NCBI GenBank assembly: GCA_045807125.1
Contig: JBJMHZ010000052.1
Location: 163,777-227,776 of the forward strand
DNA from: JBJMHZ01 sp045807125
Lineage (GTDB): Bacteria; Actinomycetota; Actinomycetes; JAWWOL01
Reading direction: 5' to 3'
DNA: 64,000 bases
Shown here: positions 18,685 to 27,245 of the stretch, one piece after another
How positions within the stretch are numbered: the stretch's first letter is position 1
Layout: each line of letters opens with the position of its first letter
Position numbers and translations under genes: made by a program
The notes under the pieces: generated by a model
The model's input: only the letters and a program-made list of their open reading frames with translations
Database searches by the model: none
Told to the model about the DNA's origin: nothing

Positions 18685-20853
18685 TCACTTCCTCGTGATG
18701 ATCAGCAGGGCGACGTCGTCGCCGCGGTCGTCGCCGGCGACCTCGCGCAGGATCGCGTCGCAGAGCAGCTCCGGGTCCGCCGTCCCGGCCGCCGCGGCGA
18801 CCCCGGCCAGGTGGCCGATGCCGACGTCGATGTCCTGGTGGCGGCTCTCGACCAGCCCGTCGGTGAACATCAGCAGCGACGCACCGCGCGGCAGCGTCGA
18901 CGTCCACTCCTCGACCGGCGTGGTCGGCGCGCCGAGCGGCGCGGCCGGCTCGAGGTCGACCGGCCGGCACGTCCCCTCGTGCAGCACCATCGGCGCCAGG
19001 TGGCCGGCCGAGGCGATCCGCAGCCGGCCGCTCCCCCGGTCGAGGACGGCGTAGACGGCGGTCGCCATCCGGTCGATGCCGAGCAGTGCCCAGCTGTCCT
19101 GCAGGCGGCGCACCAGCGCGGCCGGCCCCTCGACGTCCGCGATGAGCGCCCGGCTGACGCTGCGCAGCTGCCCCATCGTCGCGGCAGCCGTGATGTCGTG
19201 CCCGGCGACGTCGCCGACCGCCACCGCGACCGCGTCGCCGGGCAGCTCGATGACGTCGTAGAAGTCGCCGCCGACGTCGACGCCCCTGGTCCCCGGCAGG
19301 TAGCGGACGGCGATCGACAGGCCGGGCACCTGCGGCGGCCGGGGCGGGAGCAGGCCGGCCTGCAGGGCGTGCGACGTGCGGCGGTCGCGGTCGTACCGCT
19401 CGGCCCTGTCGACCACGAGCGACACCTGGCGGGCCAGCTCCTCGGCGAGGACGGCATCGGAGCGCTCGAACCGCCGGCCGCTCCCGGTCGAGAGGATCGT
19501 GAGGCTGCCGAGCGCGCGGCCGCCGGCGACGAGCGGGACGCTCAGATAGCCCTGCAGGTCGAGCGCCCGCGCCAGCTCGTAGTGCTGCTCGTCGCGGGTG
19601 GTGGCGAGCAGGAACTCCTCGCCCATCTCCGCCGACCACTGCACCTCGCGGCTGGCCATGGCCGCGACCGCCGGGTGGCCCGTGCCTGGCTCGGGCGGGT
19701 AGCGCCTGCGCAGCTCGTCGACGAGCGCCTGGCGCCGGGGATCGGCGTGCCGCGCCGCCATGCGGACGAGGCGCCCGTCCTCGGCAACGACGTCGACCAG
19801 GCACAGCTCCCCCAGCGCGGGGACCGCGACCGCGGCGAGCCGCTCCAGGGTCTCGGCGTAGTCCGCCGCCACGGCGAGCACCGACGAGGCCTCGAGCAGC
19901 AGGGCGGAGCGGCGGCCGTGCTGCACGACCTCCTCCTGGAGCCGGACCCGCTCCAGGGCCAGGCCAATCTGGCGGCCGAGGGTCACCAGCAGCTCGCGCT
20001 CCTCGTCCGGCATGGCTCGCGCCTCGCCGAAGCCCCAGGCGAGCAGGCCGACCGGCCGCGCGTTGGCGACGAGCGGCACCAGCAGCAGCGACTGCCAGCC
20101 CTGGCTGCGCATCAGCGCGGCGGCCGCCGGGAGCCGCGCGGCCTCGCCGGGCGAGCCGAGCCCCACCGGCTCCCCGGTGAGCGGTGCCTCGATCGACGCC
20201 GGGTCGGCCACGCCGGCCGCCGCGAGCGGCTTCCCGGCCCGCCCGTCGGGCCCGACCGGCCACAGCACGCCGCCGTCGGCGCCGTACGCCTCGCCGCCGG
20301 CCTCGACGACCGCGGCGGCGACGCTGGCCTTGGTCGAGGCTGCGGCCACCCGCGCGATCAGCACCTCGAGGGTGCGCAGCCTCGCCTCGGAGCGCTCCGC
20401 CACGTCCCGCGCGCGCAGCAGCTCGCGCTCGTACGCCCTGCGGTCGGTGACGTCGAAGACGGTCGTCCGCGTGATGAGCGGCTGCCCGCTGACCTCGTCG
20501 ACCTTCAGCACGGAGTTGACCAGGACGGGCAGCCGGCGCCCGTCGCGGCGCACCAGGTCGAGCGCGATCTCGCGGACGGAGCCCTGCATCCGCAGCAGCG
20601 GCGCGTAATGGGTCTCGTGGTAGATGCGGCCGCCCGCGGTCAGCAGGTCGGCGAAGCGGCGGCGCCCGACGAGCTGCTCCCGCTCGTAGCCGATCCAGTC
20701 GAGCAGCGTGCGGTTGACCTTGGCGATGACGCCGTCGGGATAGGTCGAGAGGTAGCCGCAGGGGGCGTTGTCGTACAGGTCCTCCGGGTCGCCCTCGAGC
20801 AGCGCCGCCAGCGACGCGCGCTCCGCGTCCCCGCTGCCCGCCTGGCCCGTCAC
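18685..20853 (-). CDS. RsbP/RsbU-like PP2C phosphatase with PAS and two GAF domains
   Basis: 722 residues: PAS (~20-150, containing GYLSTYPDGVIAKVNRTLLDWIGY), GAF (~165-320), GAF (~330-480), then a SpoIIE-type PP2C phosphatase (~500-722) with the metal-binding GVDVGGDFYDV, VGDVAGHD, FTDGLVESR and DDVALLI motifs intact. Such proteins dephosphorylate anti-anti-sigma factors to release a stress sigma factor. The GTG at 20853 overlaps the stop of the RsbQ-like gene (GTGA) and also lies 7 nt after TATCCT, so it may be translated both coupled and leaderless. No anti-sigma or STAS gene is adjacent. Confidence 0.9.
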   Translation of the reverse strand: MTGQAGSGDAERASLAALLEGDPEDLYDNAPCGYLSTYPDGVIAKVNRTLLDWIGYEREQLVGRRRFADLLTAGGRIYHETHYAPLLRMQGSVREIALDLVRRDGRRLPVLVNSVLKVDEVSGQPLITRTTVFDVTDRRAYERELLRARDVAERSEARLRTLEVLIARVAAASTKASVAAAVVEAGGEAYGADGGVLWPVGPDGRAGKPLAAAGVADPASIEAPLTGEPVGLGSPGEAARLPAAAALMRSQGWQSLLLVPLVANARPVGLLAWGFGEARAMPDEERELLVTLGRQIGLALERVRLQEEVVQHGRRSALLLEASSVLAVAADYAETLERLAAVAVPALGELCLVDVVAEDGRLVRMAARHADPRRQALVDELRRRYPPEPGTGHPAVAAMASREVQWSAEMGEEFLLATTRDEQHYELARALDLQGYLSVPLVAGGRALGSLTILSTGSGRRFERSDAVLAEELARQVSLVVDRAERYDRDRRTSHALQAGLLPPRPPQVPGLSIAVRYLPGTRGVDVGGDFYDVIELPGDAVAVAVGDVAGHDITAAATMGQLRSVSRALIADVEGPAALVRRLQDSWALLGIDRMATAVYAVLDRGSGRLRIASAGHLAPMVLHEGTCRPVDLEPAAPLGAPTTPVEEWTSTLPRGASLLMFTDGLVESRHQDIDVGIGHLAGVAAAAGTADPELLCDAILREVAGDDRGDDVALLIITRK

Positions 20854-21674
20854 GGCATCGAGGATACGGGCCCTGACGTGGCGGCGAGGAACTCCTTGAT
20901 GGCCGCGACGGTCTGGCCGGGCGCGCTGAGGTTGGGGCAGTGCCCCGTCGCGTCGAGCACCACCAGGCGGCTGCCCGCGATGCGCCGGTGGACGTACTCC
21001 CCGACCGGCATCGGCGCGATGGCGTCCTCGACGCACTGCAGGACGAGGGTCGGCACCTCCACCTTGGCGAGGTCGTCGCGGTTGTCGGAGAGGAAGGTCA
21101 CCCGCGCGAACCGCTTGGCGATGGCCGGATCGGTGCGGCAGAAGCTGTTGGTGAGCTCCTCGCCCAGCTCCGGCCGGTCGGGGTTGCCCATGATGACCGG
21201 CGCCATCGCGCTCGACCAGCCGAGGTAGTTGCTGTCCAGCGACTCGAGCAGCTCGTCGATGTCCCCGCGGCTGAACCCGCCGACGTAGCCGGCGTCGTCG
21301 ACGTAGCGCGGGGAGGGGCCGATCAGCACCAGAGCGCCGAAGCGGCCGGGCTCCTGCGTCGCGGCGAGCACGCCGATCATCGCGCTGACCGAGTGGCCGA
21401 CGAAGACGGTGCCGGCGAGGTCGAGCTCGCGGCAGATGCCGAGGACGTCGTCGGCGTAGCCCTGGAGGGTGGCGTACCGCTCGGGGTCGTACGCGGACAG
21501 GTCCGACCCGCCGGCACCCACGTGGTCGAACAGGATCACCCGGTGGGTGCCCTCGAACTCCGGCGCGACGTAGCGCCACATGTTCTGGTCGCATCCGAAG
21601 CCGTGGGCGAAGAGCATCGGCCGGCCGTCGGGTCGCCCGCTCACCCTGACGTTGGTCCGGCTGAGAATGGTCAT
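20850..21674 (-). CDS. RsbQ-like alpha/beta hydrolase
   Basis: 274 residues, nearly the length of Bacillus RsbQ (269). The triad is Ser95 (VGHSVSAMIG), Asp217 (CVEDAIAP) and His245 (ATGHCPN), within two residues of the RsbQ positions recalled as Ser96/Asp219/His247. LFAHGFGCDQNMWRYVAPEF and VILFDHVGAGGSD are hallmark RsbQ segments. RsbQ is the obligate activator of the PAS-PP2C phosphatase RsbP in the energy-stress branch of sigma-B control; here the next gene encodes such a phosphatase with a 4-nt overlap. The ATG at 21674 lies shortly after a TACGGT box (21685-21680). Confidence 0.9.
   Translation of the reverse strand: MTILSRTNVRVSGRPDGRPMLFAHGFGCDQNMWRYVAPEFEGTHRVILFDHVGAGGSDLSAYDPERYATLQGYADDVLGICRELDLAGTVFVGHSVSAMIGVLAATQEPGRFGALVLIGPSPRYVDDAGYVGGFSRGDIDELLESLDSNYLGWSSAMAPVIMGNPDRPELGEELTNSFCRTDPAIAKRFARVTFLSDNRDDLAKVEVPTLVLQCVEDAIAPMPVGEYVHRRIAGSRLVVLDATGHCPNLSAPGQTVAAIKEFLAATSGPVSSMP
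20861..20866 (-). promoter_or_regulatory. -10 box TATCCT inside the rsbQ-like gene
   Basis: Lies in the last codons of the RsbQ-like gene, exactly 7 nt before the GTG of the phosphatase gene. It could drive a second, leaderless transcript of the phosphatase alone. Confidence 0.45.
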
Positions 21675-21739
21675 GCCCGACCGTACCGGGCCTGAGATGC
21701 CCGGGCAGGCGCCGGGGCCTGGGAGGATTCTTCGCCTGA

Positions 21740-22066
21740 ATCGGCGCCACCGCAGGCGCTCTCGCCGTGACCGGACCGGCGCCGGCCGCCCATGCCGTGA
21801 GCTCGTGCGCGCCCCAGGCAACGCTGCACGTGGAGGGCGGTCAAGCGACGGTCACCGCCTACGTCGGCTGCGGCGGCACTGGGGCGATCAGAGTGGTGAA
21901 CCGTGCCGGCAATCAGCTCGGGTCGGGGACGTCGGTCTCCTGCCCTGGCTTCGATTGCACGCGCCAAACGGTCGCCACCTGCTCCGGCGCCATCGTGCAC
22001 GGGTTCGCATGGGTGAACGTGAACGGCACGGTGTACAGCGACACCCACCGGGGAGCAGCAATGCTG
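21740..22066 (+). pseudogene. Remnant of a small secreted Cys-containing protein
   Basis: In this 420-bp gap between genes one frame reads like a signal-peptide core (IGATAGALAVTGPAPAAHA) followed by a Cys-rich mature part (SSCAPQATLHV, AYVGCGGTGAIRVVNRAGN, SCPGFDCTRQTVATC, NVNGTVYSDTH). It has no start codon: an in-frame TGA lies just upstream at 21737. The basic n-region expected (RLNRRHRRR) appears in another frame after a GGGAGGA site at 21721, which suggests a frameshift. There is no stop before the convergent gene either. Most likely a decayed secreted-protein gene. Confidence 0.4.
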
Positions 22067-22094
22067 ACGAGAGCTCAGGAAGGCGCGACGCCGC

Positions 22095-22730
22095 TCAGTG
22101 CCCGCGGGCGATCCACTCCTCGAGGTGCGGCGCCTCGGCACCGATCGTCGTGCTGTCGCCGTGGCCGGTCAGCACCGTCGTCTCGGCGGGCAGCGCGAGC
22201 AGGCGGTGGCGGATCGACGCGATGATGGTCGGGAAGTCGCTGTACGACCGTCCCGTCGCGCCGGGGCCACCCTTGAACAGCGTGTCGCCGGTGAGCACCG
22301 TCCCGAGGTCGGGGACGTGGAGGCAGACGCTGCCCGGCGCGTGGCCCGGCGCGTGCAGCACGTGCACGTCGACGCCGGCGACGGTCAGCACCTGCCCGTC
22401 GGCCAGCTCCGCGTCCGGCGTCGCCGACGGGTGGGCCAGCCGCCACAGCGGCCGGTCGTCGGGGTGCAGGTGCACCGGCGCGCCGGTGCGCCGGGCGAGC
22501 TCTGGCGCCTGGTTGACGTGGTCGTCGTGCGCATGGGTGCAGACGATGGCCGCGAGCCGGCGGCCCCCCACCGCGCCGGCGATGGCCGCGGCGTCGTGAG
22601 CGGCGTCGACCACCAGCACCTCGTCGTCATCCCCGAGCAGCCACACGTTGTTGTCGACCGGCCAGCTGCCCCCGTCGAGGTTGAACGTGCCGGAGGTGAC
22701 GACCCGCTCCACGCGGACCTGACCGCTCAC
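22095..22730 (-). CDS. Metallo-beta-lactamase-fold hydrolase, partner of MscR
   Basis: 211 residues with the MBL signature THAHDDHVNQ (His-x-His-x-Asp-His), a second His in HAPGHAPGSV, the bridging Asp of LTGDTLFKGG, and the last His of LTGHGDST. This glyoxalase-II-like type hydrolyses thioesters. The GTG at 22730 overlaps the stop of the mycothiol-dependent formaldehyde dehydrogenase by 4 nt, as in mycobacteria where an MBL gene follows mscR. The likely role is hydrolysis of S-formylmycothiol or a related mycothiol adduct; this is inferred from context. Confidence 0.85.
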   Translation of the reverse strand: MSGQVRVERVVTSGTFNLDGGSWPVDNNVWLLGDDDEVLVVDAAHDAAAIAGAVGGRRLAAIVCTHAHDDHVNQAPELARRTGAPVHLHPDDRPLWRLAHPSATPDAELADGQVLTVAGVDVHVLHAPGHAPGSVCLHVPDLGTVLTGDTLFKGGPGATGRSYSDFPTIIASIRHRLLALPAETTVLTGHGDSTTIGAEAPHLEEWIARGH

Positions 22731-23812
22731 AGCACCACCACGGATCGGAGCACGTCGCCGTGGTGCATCCGCTCGAACGCGGCCTCGACGTCGTCCAGCC
22801 CGATCCGCTCGCTGACGAACGCGTCGAGGTCGAGCCGGCCCTGCAGGTACAGGTCGACGAGCAGCGGGAAGTCGCGGCTCGGCAGGCAGTCGCCGTACCA
22901 CGACGACTTGAGCGATCCGCCCCGCCCGAAGAGGTCGAGCAGCGGCATCTCGATCCGCATGTCGGGCGTCGGGACGCCGACGAGCACGACGGTGCCGGCC
23001 AGGTCGCGGGCGTAGAACGCCTGCTTCCAGGTCTCGGGACGGCCGACGGCATCGATGACCACGTCGGCGCCGAAGCCGCCGGTGAGCTCGCGGATCGCCT
23101 CCACCGGGTCGGCGCCGCTCGCGTCGACCACGTCGGTGGCGCCGCAGCGGGTGGCGCGCTCCAGCTTGCGCGGGTCGATGTCGACGCCGATCACCTTGGC
23201 GGCGCCGGCCAGCCGCGCGCCCATGATCGCGGCATCGCCCACGCCGCCGCAGCCGATGACGGCGACCGTGTCGCCCCTCGTCACCCCGCCGGTGTTGACC
23301 GCGGCGCCAAGGCCGGCCATCACGCCGCAGCCGAGCAGGCCGGCGGCGGCCGCGTCGGCGCGCGGATCGACCTTGGTGCACTGCCCGGCGTGGACGAGCG
23401 TCCGGTCGGCGAACGCGCCGATGCCGAGCGCCGGACTGAGCGGCGTGCCGTCGGCGAGCGTCATCGGTTGCGCGGCGTTGTGGGTGGCGAAGCAGTACCA
23501 GGGACGGCCGCGCCGGCAGGCTCGGCACTGCCCGCACACGGCGCGCCAGTTGAGGATGACGAAGTCGCCGGGCACGACGTCGGTGACGCCGTCCCCGATC
23601 TCCTCGACGACGCCGGCCGCCTCGTGCCCCAGCAGGAAGGGATAGCTGTCGTTGATGCCGCCCTCCCGGTAGTGCAGGTCGGTGTGGCACACGCCGCACG
23701 TCTGCACCCGCACGATCGCCTCGCCCGGTCCCGGGTCCGGCACGTGCACGGTGGTGACCTCGACCGGTGCGCCCTTCTCGCGGCTGACCACTCCTCGCAC
23801 CTCGTACGGCAT
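22727..23812 (-). CDS. mscR: S-(hydroxymethyl)mycothiol dehydrogenase / S-nitrosomycothiol reductase
   Basis: 361 residues, the same length as mycobacterial MscR (Rv2259). Zinc-dependent medium-chain dehydrogenase: catalytic-zinc residues in TCGVCHTD (Cys39) and GHEAAG (His63), structural-zinc Cys cluster in CGQCRACRRGRPWYC, and the NAD-binding GCGGVGDAA. It oxidises the formaldehyde-mycothiol adduct with NAD and can reduce S-nitrosomycothiol. The ATG at 23812 gives MPYEVRGVVSREKGAPVE, the family N-terminus. Cotranscribed with the MBL hydrolase. Implies that the organism makes mycothiol. Confidence 0.93.
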   Translation of the reverse strand: MPYEVRGVVSREKGAPVEVTTVHVPDPGPGEAIVRVQTCGVCHTDLHYREGGINDSYPFLLGHEAAGVVEEIGDGVTDVVPGDFVILNWRAVCGQCRACRRGRPWYCFATHNAAQPMTLADGTPLSPALGIGAFADRTLVHAGQCTKVDPRADAAAAGLLGCGVMAGLGAAVNTGGVTRGDTVAVIGCGGVGDAAIMGARLAGAAKVIGVDIDPRKLERATRCGATDVVDASGADPVEAIRELTGGFGADVVIDAVGRPETWKQAFYARDLAGTVVLVGVPTPDMRIEMPLLDLFGRGGSLKSSWYGDCLPSRDFPLLVDLYLQGRLDLDAFVSERIGLDDVEAAFERMHHGDVLRSVVVL

Positions 23813-23861
23813 CCGGTACCTCCTCGCGCGGGGCCCTGCGGTCGTCCTAGCATCCCAACGC

Positions 23862-24914
23862 GTGACGGGAGCGGGCGAGGCGGTGCTCACGGGGCGCGAG
23901 CTCAACCGCTCGCTGCTGGCCCGCCAGCTGCTGCTGCAGCGCGCCGACCTGCCGATCCCCGCCGCGCTCGAGCAGGTGGGCGGCATCCAGGCGCAGTACG
24001 CACCGGCCATGTACGTCGCGCTGTGGTCGCGCCTGTCAGGGCTGGCGAGGGACGACCTCACCCGCGCCCTCGAGCAGCGCACCGTGGTGCAGGGCACGCT
24101 GATGCGGGTCACCATCCACCTCGTCTCGGCGGCCGACTACTGGCCGCTCGCGATCGGCGTGCGCGCGGCCAGGCGCGCCTGGTGGCGGCGGGTGACGCGC
24201 GGCCGGATCGGCGACGCGGAGATGCGGCGGGTCGCCGACCGGTGCCGCGCCCGGCTGGCGGCCGGCCCGCTGCACCGCCGCGAGCTCGAGGAGCTCGCCG
24301 GCAAGGAGGCGATGACCGGCCTCGGTCCGTGGCTCGACCTCGTCCGGGTGCCGCCGTCCGGCACCTGGGAGCGCCGCCGAGCCGACCTGTACGCCGCCGC
24401 CGAGGACTGGCTCGGCCCGCCGCCGGCCATCGACGAGGAGGGAGCCGTCGAGCACCTCGTCCGCCGCTACCTGCAGGGCTTCGGGCCGGCGCCGCGGCGC
24501 GACATCGCCTCGTGGGCCGGGCTCCCGCCCGGTGCCGTCGCTGCCGCGACCGACCGCATGACGCTGCGCCGCTTCCGCGACGAGCGCGGCGGCGAGCTCC
24601 TCGACCTGCCGGGCGCGCCGCTGCCGCCAGGCGACGCCCAGGCCCCCGTGCGGCTGCTGCCGCAGTGGGAGACCGGGCTGCTGGCCCATGGCCGCCGGGC
24701 CGGGCTGCTGCCCGAGCCCTACCGCGAGCGCGTCTTCAGCAGCAAGAACCCGCAGTCGACGCCGACGTTCGCCGTCGACGGCGCCGTCGCCGGCGCGTGG
24801 CGGTACGCCGACGGCGAGGTGCGGCTGGACCCGTACGAGGACGTCGACCCGGCGGCGCTGGCGCAGCTGCGGAAGGAGGCGCGGGCGCTGGCCGCCTTCC
24901 ACTCGGGCGCCTGA
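23862..24914 (+). CDS. AlkZ/YcaQ-like winged-helix DNA glycosylase (HTH_42)
   Basis: 350 residues of the HTH_42 superfamily. The glycosylase-type QxQ motif is present (GGIQAQYAP, Gln43 and Gln45), followed by MYVALWSRL. Tandem winged-helix segments follow (LHRRELEELAG, APRRDIASWAGL) and the C-terminal beta-barrel has RLLPQWETGLL and KNPQSTPTFAVDG. Characterised members remove bulky N-alkyl bases or unhook interstrand crosslinks, and many sit by antibiotic clusters; no such cluster is seen here. GTG at 23862 lies 8 nt after TAGCAT, so a leaderless mRNA is likely. Divergent from mscR. Confidence 0.82.
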   Translation: MTGAGEAVLTGRELNRSLLARQLLLQRADLPIPAALEQVGGIQAQYAPAMYVALWSRLSGLARDDLTRALEQRTVVQGTLMRVTIHLVSAADYWPLAIGVRAARRAWWRRVTRGRIGDAEMRRVADRCRARLAAGPLHRRELEELAGKEAMTGLGPWLDLVRVPPSGTWERRRADLYAAAEDWLGPPPAIDEEGAVEHLVRRYLQGFGPAPRRDIASWAGLPPGAVAAATDRMTLRRFRDERGGELLDLPGAPLPPGDAQAPVRLLPQWETGLLAHGRRAGLLPEPYRERVFSSKNPQSTPTFAVDGAVAGAWRYADGEVRLDPYEDVDPAALAQLRKEARALAAFHSGA

Positions 24915-25004
24915 CCGTGCGCGCCCCGACCGGGCGCCCTGGACCGTGTGCGCCTGACCGCGGCGGGGGACGCCCCGGTACGGTCGTGCCCTCGGAGGTG
25001 ACGC

Positions 25005-26636
25005 GTGGCCGATGCCGTGGTGATCGGTGCCGGGCCTAACGGCCTGGTGGCGGCGAACGTCCTCGCCGACGCCGGCTGGGACGTCCTCGTGCTGGAGGCC
25101 GCCGACGAACCGGGCGGGGCCGTGCGCAGCGACGAGCCGTTCGGTCCCGATTTCGTCGTCGACACGTTCAGCGCGTTCTACCCGCTGGCGAGCGCGTCGC
25201 CGGCCTTCCGCTCGCTCGGCCTCGAGCGCTACGGCCTGCGCTGGAAGCACGCGCCGGCCGTCCTCGCCCACCCGACCCTCGACGGGCGCGCCGCCGTGCT
25301 GTCCCGCGACCTCGCCACCACCGTGGCGAGCCTCGACGCTTACCACCCGGGCGACGGCGAGGCATGGGCGCGGTTGTACGGCCAGTGGGAGCGCGTCGGC
25401 GACCGGCTGCTGGAGGCGCTGCTCACGCCGTTCCCGCCGGTGCGGCCGGGGCTGCGGCTGCTGCGCGAGCTGCGCGCGGCCGGCGCGCTGCGGCTGGCCC
25501 GCTTCGCCATGCTGCCGGTGCGCCGGGTGGGCGAGGAGGAGTTCGGCGGCGAGGGCGCCCCCCTGCTGCTCGCCGGCAGCGCGCTGCACTCCGACCTCGC
25601 ACCGGAGTCCGCGCTCAGCGCCGTCTTCGGCTGGCTGCTGTGCATGCTCGGGCAGCAGCACGGCTTCCCGGTGCCGGAGGGCGGGGCCGGGCAGCTCACC
25701 GCCGCCCTCGTCCGGCGCCTGGAGGCGCGCGGCGGCCGGGTGGAGTGCGGCGCCGAGGTGACCGAGGTGGTCATCCGCGACGGCCGGGCGGTCGGCGTCC
25801 GCACCTCCGAGGGCGAGGAGGCTGCCACGCACGCGGTGCTCGCCGACGTCGTGGCGCCGCGGCTCTACGGCGGGCTCGTCGCCTGGGAGCATCTGCCGGC
25901 CGGCATGCGCGACGACATGCGGCGGTTCCAGTGGGACTTCGCGACGGTGAAGGTCGACTGGGCGCTCGACGGCCCGGTGCCCTGGACGGCGGCAGGGGTG
26001 GCGGGCGCCGGGACCGTCCATCTCGCCGACGACCTCGACGCGCTCACCACGTTCTGCGCCCAGATCGCCATGCAGCGCGTGCCCGAGCAGCCGTTCCTGC
26101 TGGTCGGGCAGATGACCACGGCCGACCCAGCCCGCTCCCCCGCCGGCACCGAGTCGGCGTGGGCCTACACCCACGTACCGCGGACGGTGCGCGGCGACGA
26201 GGGCGCGGACGGTGGCGTGCGCATCACCGGCCGGTGGGACGCCTCCGACGCCGACGCGATGGCCGACCGCATCGAGCGGCAGGTCGAGCGGTTCGCGCCC
26301 GGCTTCCGCGACCGCATCCGGGGCCGCCGGGTGCTCACCCCGCTCGACCTGGAGCGCCGCAACGCCAATCTGGTCGGCGGCGCCATCAACGGCGGCACGT
26401 CGGCGCTGCACCAGCAGCTGGTCTTCCGGCCCGTGCCCGGCCTCGGCCGCCCGGAGACGCCGGTGCCGGGGCTGTACCTCGCGTCGTCATCGGCGCACCC
26501 CGGTGGCGGGGTGCACGGCGCCTGCGGGGCCAACGCCGCCCGGTCGGCGCTGCGCGGGCGCCGCACCGGCATGCGGATGATCAGCGCACCGGTCGTGCGC
26601 GGCGTCCAGCAACTGGCGCGCGGGCCGGGCCGCTGA
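25005..26636 (+). CDS. FAD-dependent oxidoreductase, phytoene-desaturase-like (PYROXD2 type)
   Basis: 543 residues. The N-terminal Rossmann dinucleotide motif is VVIGAGPNGLVAANVLADAG with the acidic strand end VLEAADEPGG; DTFSAFYPLA follows. The C-terminal FAD-closing segment is PGLYLASSSAHPGGGVHGACGANAA. Relatives include carotenoid desaturases and the mammalian PYROXD2 type; no phytoene synthase or other carotenoid gene is nearby, so the substrate is open. GGAGG precedes the GTG at 25005. The gene stands alone between convergent and codirectional neighbours. Confidence 0.87.
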   Translation: MADAVVIGAGPNGLVAANVLADAGWDVLVLEAADEPGGAVRSDEPFGPDFVVDTFSAFYPLASASPAFRSLGLERYGLRWKHAPAVLAHPTLDGRAAVLSRDLATTVASLDAYHPGDGEAWARLYGQWERVGDRLLEALLTPFPPVRPGLRLLRELRAAGALRLARFAMLPVRRVGEEEFGGEGAPLLLAGSALHSDLAPESALSAVFGWLLCMLGQQHGFPVPEGGAGQLTAALVRRLEARGGRVECGAEVTEVVIRDGRAVGVRTSEGEEAATHAVLADVVAPRLYGGLVAWEHLPAGMRDDMRRFQWDFATVKVDWALDGPVPWTAAGVAGAGTVHLADDLDALTTFCAQIAMQRVPEQPFLLVGQMTTADPARSPAGTESAWAYTHVPRTVRGDEGADGGVRITGRWDASDADAMADRIERQVERFAPGFRDRIRGRRVLTPLDLERRNANLVGGAINGGTSALHQQLVFRPVPGLGRPETPVPGLYLASSSAHPGGGVHGACGANAARSALRGRRTGMRMISAPVVRGVQQLARGPGR

Positions 26637-26650
26637 GCCGGCGGCGGCGC

Positions 26651-27082
26651 TCAGCCGCGCCCGACGAGCCCGCGCAGCCGCCGCAGCATCAGCTGCCCGC
26701 GCAGCCAGAGCAACCCGTCCGTCAGCGGGTTGTGCAGCCGGCCGCCCGGCCCGCGCTCGGGATGCTCGTCGATCCGTACCCGCGTCCCGGTGCCGTCGCC
26801 GGACAGCTCGATCGCGATGAGGGCGGTGCCGAGCGGCCAGGCGTGCGCCTCCATGACCAGCCGCCGGCCCTCCTCGCACTCCAGTGCCTCGGTGTGGCCG
26901 TCGTGGGAGAGCGGGCCGGCGCCGGCGGAGTAATGCAGCACGCTGCCCGGCTGCGGCCATGGCCCCTCGACCCGGCGGATCCGCTGCGTCCCCGGGACCC
27001 ATCTGCTGTAGGCATGCCCGTCGGCGAGCACCGCCCAGACGCGAGCGGGCGATGCACCGACGTGGGTCTCGAAGCGCGCCAT
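26651..27082 (-). CDS. SRPBCC (polyketide cyclase/START-like) family protein
   Basis: 143 residues. Opening RFETHVGASPARVWAVLADGHAYSRWVPG is typical of the helix-grip SRPBCC fold, followed by alternating beta strands (GSVLHYSAG, VMEAHAWPLGTALIAIEL, TRVRIDEHPERGPGG) and a long C-terminal helix. These proteins bind hydrophobic ligands in an internal cavity; specific role unknown. ATG at 27082. It is divergent from the sigma-factor gene at 27246. Confidence 0.8.
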   Translation of the reverse strand: MARFETHVGASPARVWAVLADGHAYSRWVPGTQRIRRVEGPWPQPGSVLHYSAGAGPLSHDGHTEALECEEGRRLVMEAHAWPLGTALIAIELSGDGTGTRVRIDEHPERGPGGRLHNPLTDGLLWLRGQLMLRRLRGLVGRG

Positions 27083-27245
27083 CCCGCCCGGATACCCGGT
27101 GGGCCGACGGACGACACGGCTGGCTCGCCGCGGCGTCGCCCGCTTCGCCGTACCGTGCCGGGAGCCGGCGAGGCAACCCTTTCCCGGTGCCGGAGCGTAC
27201 TGCCGGGTGAGTGGCACCGCGCCACCGCGGAGGAGCGCTGACAGG

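Noticed and set aside
18664..21228. Long plus-strand frame opposite the PP2C phosphatase and RsbQ-like genes
   Set aside because: Antisense shadow; no start context and no recognisable motifs.
22760..25039. 759-codon plus-strand frame across mscR and the AlkZ-like gene
   Set aside because: Spans two divergent real genes and their promoter region; composition is that of an antisense frame.
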